Shown piece after piece: positions 60,259-64,000 of a DNA stretch of 64,000 nucleotides. The translations under genes were made by a program, and so were the position numbers. How positions within the stretch are numbered: position 1 is the first letter of the stretch; each line of letters begins with the position of its first letter. The notes beneath the pieces are model-generated. The model saw nothing but the letters and a program-made list of their open reading frames with translations. It was not told the origin of the DNA and searched no databases. Origin of the DNA: Seiridium cupressi (taxonomy: Eukaryota; Ascomycota; Sordariomycetes; Amphisphaeriales; Sporocadaceae); contig JARVKI010000028.1 in assembly GCA_036674765.1 (NCBI GenBank), forward strand, positions 248,001 through 312,000, in the 5' to 3' direction.

Positions 60259-62686
60259 ATGGATGCGAGAAAATTTTCGTCAGATAGGGCTTCAGGCACA
60301 AGCACCAGCAAGACTTCTGGCGCTGAAGTTCGAGCGAAATCCCTTCGAGACTCGAGTAATGGTGCTGCTCCACGCCCTAAAAGGGCGAAATACGCTGCAG
60401 CGGCGTGGTAAGTGAAGAGCCAATTACGTGTGAATATTCTCTGACGCCATTTGAAGCGATGAGTGCAAGCGGAGGGAACTGAAGTGTGTGCAAGAACCAG
60501 GAGCGCATCAGTGTAACAGGTGCACGGCCAGTAAAGTTGCTTGCAGTCTTCAAAATGAGGGGAGTGCTGCAACGCCCGCGCCTGTATCGACCGACGACGG
60601 GTATACAATGTCACCCACCTACCCTCATGAATGACACTAACAGATTCGTACTAGTTCGCGCATCGATAGGCTCGAGCGAGAACTCGCTGCCCTTCGTCGG
60701 CAGGTTGCCCACCTGGCGAGCGTGGTCGACAAAGGTCAACCAGCTCGATCCGAGGCCCAGGTCGCCGAAAGCTCATGTACCCCGAGCCAGACATCTATGG
60801 CGGCAGCCGGTGTGAAAGAGCGGAAGGAAGTGCAATTTGTGGGAACCACCCGCCCAGCATTTGCCTTGAACGTTGCAAAGGCAACGTTATCCGTGCTGGA
60901 TGAAACCTCGGACGACTCGAGCCCGGAACCTGATGAACCTCCAATGCCTTCATCGCAGAGTCCAGAGATGATCCACAGCTCCGCACAAGATCCTCTCCTG
61001 CGAATGCCCTTGTCTGCCGTATATAGGCTGTTGAATATCTTTCAGGATGAGATAGAGCCTGTCTATCCGCTGCTCGATACTGCGAATCTCCGTTCACGAG
61101 CAGCCGAAATGATCAAGCAGTTCGAAGAAGAGTATACCTTGAAATTCGACGGCCGACTTTCACAGAAAGATATACATCTTCTCAAGATAGTCTTGGCCAC
61201 TGCAATTGTACTCGAGAGCCAGGGGAAGACTGAGCTGAGTTCTCAACTAATCAGCTCGTTTGAAGACGATGCACTTAGAATAACATCGCCGTCTGATGTA
61301 GATTTGCAGGAAGCCCAAATATTTGCGATCATGGTATGTATGCACGAGCTTTTGTCGCAGATGTCGAGGCTTATTTTAATAGAGTATTTATCATTTTCAC
61401 TGTGACGAAGAGCTGTTAGCTTACAGAAGTATTGGGATCTCAACCCGAATGGTACTTGAGCTAGGTTTGCATCGCCGACGGAGCCTCTACGAGAACTATC
61501 CAGATCTTGAACACAGATCCCTAGCTGTCAGAGTATTCTGGTGCATATACGTGCTAGATAGACGATGGAGTTTTGGAACAGGGCTGTCCTTCGCACTCAT
61601 TGATCGCGACTTGGATCCTCGACTACCTGAGCCGGTAAGTCCTGCGGAATGAATACCTGTCTTTGACTTTGCTGACTCGGCGTAATCAAGTCAGTTGATA
61701 TACCCTATTTCCGGTGTTTGGTAGCTTATGCCAAGTTATGTTCCGAGGTCTGGGACGCAATCCCCCATTATGGCTTTTCGGATGAAGCCATGCCAGCTGA
61801 AAGGGAATCTCTCCTAGAAAGTGAGATTCAAGGCTGGTTGACAACCATCCCCGAAGATCTCCAGCTTACAAGGACGGGTTCGTCACCAGCTACAGACACG
61901 GCTCATCACCACCAGCTCCTGTTCCAGCACATGCAGACTTTACTTTACTTGCGCGGCAACTACATAAGATGTCTAATTCACCGACATCATGTAGTATCCC
62001 AAACAGCCATACTTAAAAACCCTGGCGATGCGCGCCTAGTTGTCAGTATCGCCCAGGATACCATTAGGATTTTGGTAAATCTGAACGACACCAGTCACAT
62101 CTATTCGCGGCATCAGGTCGCGTACAACTTCTTCTTATTAAGCGCCGTCTCGATATTGCTATTGGCTGTCTGTCACGCCCCGGCAGAGTTCGCTCAGATT
62201 TGTCGACAAGATTTCTTCGCAGCCATTAACCTCGTCCGTGGGTTCTCGCGTCTGAGTCTCCAAGGGCGTAGGCTCTGGAGTAGCATCCGTGGGCTAGTCA
62301 CACGCCTGAAACAAATTGGTATCATGAACGATGATATCGCTATAGGGCGGAAGAACAGGACCGGAAAGTCTCGAAAGATTGATCGTGAAGGTGTGCAAAC
62401 ATATGATCATGCTTCGGTACCAGCGGTATCAGCAGATCTCAATCTTCTCGAGAGTAATACAAATCACGAGTGGCGACCCACAGGCTCAACGAACTTCCAA
62501 ACAACCACACCGGACATGAATCTGATGGGCGACGACCTCATGGGTGTTTTCGACACTTTCGGTGGTGCTTACATGGATAATATTGACCATTCAGCACAGA
62601 CAGGTGGGACACAGTTTGACGGCAATCTCTCATTTCTTCGTGGAGATGCTGATGATATCTCCGATTACTTCATGGGACTGCTTTAG
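60259..62686 (+). CDS. Zn(II)2Cys6 transcription factor with fungal_trans domain
   Basis: Five exons: 60259-60407, 60457-60583, 60644-61333, 61383-61634 and 61691-62686, encoding 737 residues. The first intron falls at the first cysteine. The spliced cluster is C50-x2-C53-x6-C60-x8-C69-x2-C72-x6-C79. A linker and a heptad-like stretch (RIDRLERELAALRRQVAHL) suggest a coiled-coil dimer, fitting binding to paired CGG half-sites. The fungal_trans region contains MPLSAVYRLLNIFQDEIEPV, the spliced block AYRSIGISTRMVLELGLHRR, and VFWCIYVLDRRWSFGTGLSF. The second donor (GTATCG, after 60583) is the least certain junction. It lies between the pentitol dehydrogenase and the amine oxidase, making it the best candidate local regulator. 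Ortholog identity (for example AraR or XlnR) is not claimed. Confidence 0.83.
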
Positions 62687-62835
62687 TTCAAGAGTCTTAG
62701 AGTCAGACGAATTTCAGGTCAATATCTCGCCACTCAAACGACTCATCTCATCATAAATCCTGAGATATAGTACTAATAAGTGACATCTCGATGAGAAGTA
62801 TGTTCCTTCAAACGATAATATTGATATCTACTATA

Positions 62836-64000
62836 TTACAGAGCTGACCTTAATAGTGGTTCCTTTTTTTCACAACACCCATTCGCCAACTTGGAAATGA
62901 GGTCCTTATTCGACAGCACGTCAATGGCTGGGTTCTTGGTGAAGAAATCCGAAGGGGTGATGTGGAGTTCTAACATCTCCACGGGCCTTTTGTATCATTA
63001 GCAGAACGTCAAAGCAGATAATGCATGGGCGATACTCACATGACTGGCCAGTCTTCAACGCGATGGTTGTGAGTCAGACCGAAAGAGCTCCACACAACGA
63101 CATCCTCGTCCTCGACGTTTTCTTTCCTTGCCGCTGCATCTCCTACGCCTTCTACCTCTTTCGAGCTTTGGAGTGTATAGCGACCTCCAGCATAAAACTC
63201 ATTGTCTTTGTGTTTTGTCACCCAGAGGTGGTGCTTTGCAAACTCAGCACGCTTGGCCTGCACACAATTGGGGTCCGCAAGAAGCAGTTGAGTAGCTGGA
63301 GGCACGATCTTGTAGCCGACTGGCGTTCCACTGACAGGGTTCAGCTTGTTACGGTTTTGAATCTTGAAGAGACGGTGCCTTTGCGGATCGGCATCCACGC
63401 CGCTCGATGTTGTGATAGGTGTCTGCACGACCTCATAGTAATTGCCCTTGGGGTTGGTGACTGGATTCATTGGCACGGGCAAGCTCTCCTCCTGGACCAC
63501 CGTATTCTTGTGCCCGTCGATGGCAGGATCAATGCGCACGCAGAAAATGTGTTGATGGTTCTGTGCCAAGGCACCGGGGCTGACGATCTTTCCGTAATCA
63601 CTCTGTTTGCCCTCGTCGATGTTCACGACGGAGACGATGCCAGTCGCTCGAACCTGGACGGTAATAGCGCCCGCCTGATCGAGGATGTAGTAGAAGGCGT
63701 ACTCATAGTTGGCCAGGGTGAGGATAAACTGGAAGACGAGTTCGCGCCTCCACGTCACCACAGCGCGACCTGTCCTCCAGTTTGTGTGCTTCCAGCCGAT
63801 GCCGTTATCTTGCTCATGCAGACATACCACGTTCTTGGCAATTTCTCCGGTCCCATCGGCGGCAGTAGTTACACCGTCAAAGTACTACAGGGAGTATTAG
63901 TAACTTGATTTATCCTTCCCTCTGTGAGTGGATTTACCTTGATCACACCGAGACAATCGCATCCCAAGGTCAAGTTGTTGGCACAGTTACCAGCTCCGCC
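62836..64000 (-). CDS. Copper amine oxidase (TPQ-dependent primary amine oxidase), 5' part outside window
   Basis: Three exons on the minus strand are visible: beyond 64000 to 63938, 63884-63040 and 62986-62836, covering about the last 350 residues. LTLANYEYAF contains T-x-x-N-Y-E-Y, whose first tyrosine becomes the topaquinone cofactor. QNHQHIF supplies two copper-ligand histidines, and THNHRVEDWPVMPVE carries the third. TNWRTGRAVVTWRRELV is also family-typical. The enzyme oxidises primary amines to aldehyde, ammonia and hydrogen peroxide. Methylamine, ethylamine and biogenic amines are known substrates of different members, and substrate cannot be inferred here. The C-terminus ends LLRSAL, not a canonical peroxisomal signal. 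The 3' end is 149 nt from the convergent regulator. Confidence 0.9.

Noticed and set aside
63021..63908. 295-codon plus-strand frame
   Set aside because: Exactly antisense to the copper amine oxidase exon, whose motifs are unambiguous.
49376..64000. Polyketide or peptide secondary-metabolite cluster
   Set aside because: No polyketide synthase, NRPS, terpene cyclase or P450 motif is present; enzymes point to primary catabolism.
1..64000. CRISPR arrays, bacterial operons, rRNA genes
   Set aside because: Spliceosomal introns throughout show nuclear eukaryotic DNA; no regularly spaced repeats or rRNA sequence was seen.

Overview
The window looks like nuclear DNA of a filamentous ascomycete (Pezizomycotina). 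The genes carry many short introns of about 47-101 nt with GTRNGY donors and CTRAY-type branch points. The gene content (Zn(II)2Cys6 regulators, an L-arabinitol-dehydrogenase-like enzyme, a secreted Ser/Thr-rich GPI protein, KIX-bearing MED15) is typical of that group. I cannot place it at class or genus level. All exon structures were built by hand from reading frames and splice consensus; no search was run.

Left part (1-38 kb) is conserved housekeeping. In order: SMP3-type GPI mannosyltransferase (+), PET100 (+), a TACO1/YebC mitochondrial translational activator (-), a 2064-residue HEATR5/LAA1 protein (+), a GPI-anchored secreted protein (-), a WHI5/NRM1-type G1/S repressor (-), MED15 with an uninterrupted 77-Gln tract (-), a gene-poor 7.2 kb gap, an M18 aspartyl aminopeptidase with a possible alternative mitochondrial presequence (+), and the tRNA exportin LOS1 (-). 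PET100 and the TACO1-like gene, both tied to cytochrome c oxidase, sit tail to tail. A 149 bp mariner-type MITE lies between SMP3 and PET100.

Middle part (38.8-49 kb) looks accessory. It holds an intron-containing tRNA-Trp, a GNAT-like orphan, a low-complexity hypothetical gene with an unresolved frame break, a decayed alpha/beta-hydrolase, a short F-box-like gene and several long A/T homopolymers.

Right part (49.4-64 kb) is a catabolic-looking block. It contains a secreted protein of unknown function and two convergent paralogous fungal regulators, one with and one without a zinc cluster. Next come a dihydroxyacetone-synthase-like transketolase (-) and a pentitol dehydrogenase (+) that share a 665 bp bidirectional promoter. 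The block ends with a Zn2Cys6 regulator (+) and a copper amine oxidase (-, cut by the window end). The promoter contains a perfect CCG-N4-CGG palindrome of the kind Zn2Cys6 proteins bind. The most interesting hypothesis is that these genes work together. The amine oxidase could make an aldehyde (formaldehyde if methylamine is the substrate), the DHA synthase could fix formaldehyde onto xylulose 5-phosphate, and the polyol dehydrogenase could supply the ketopentose. This is inference and needs testing.
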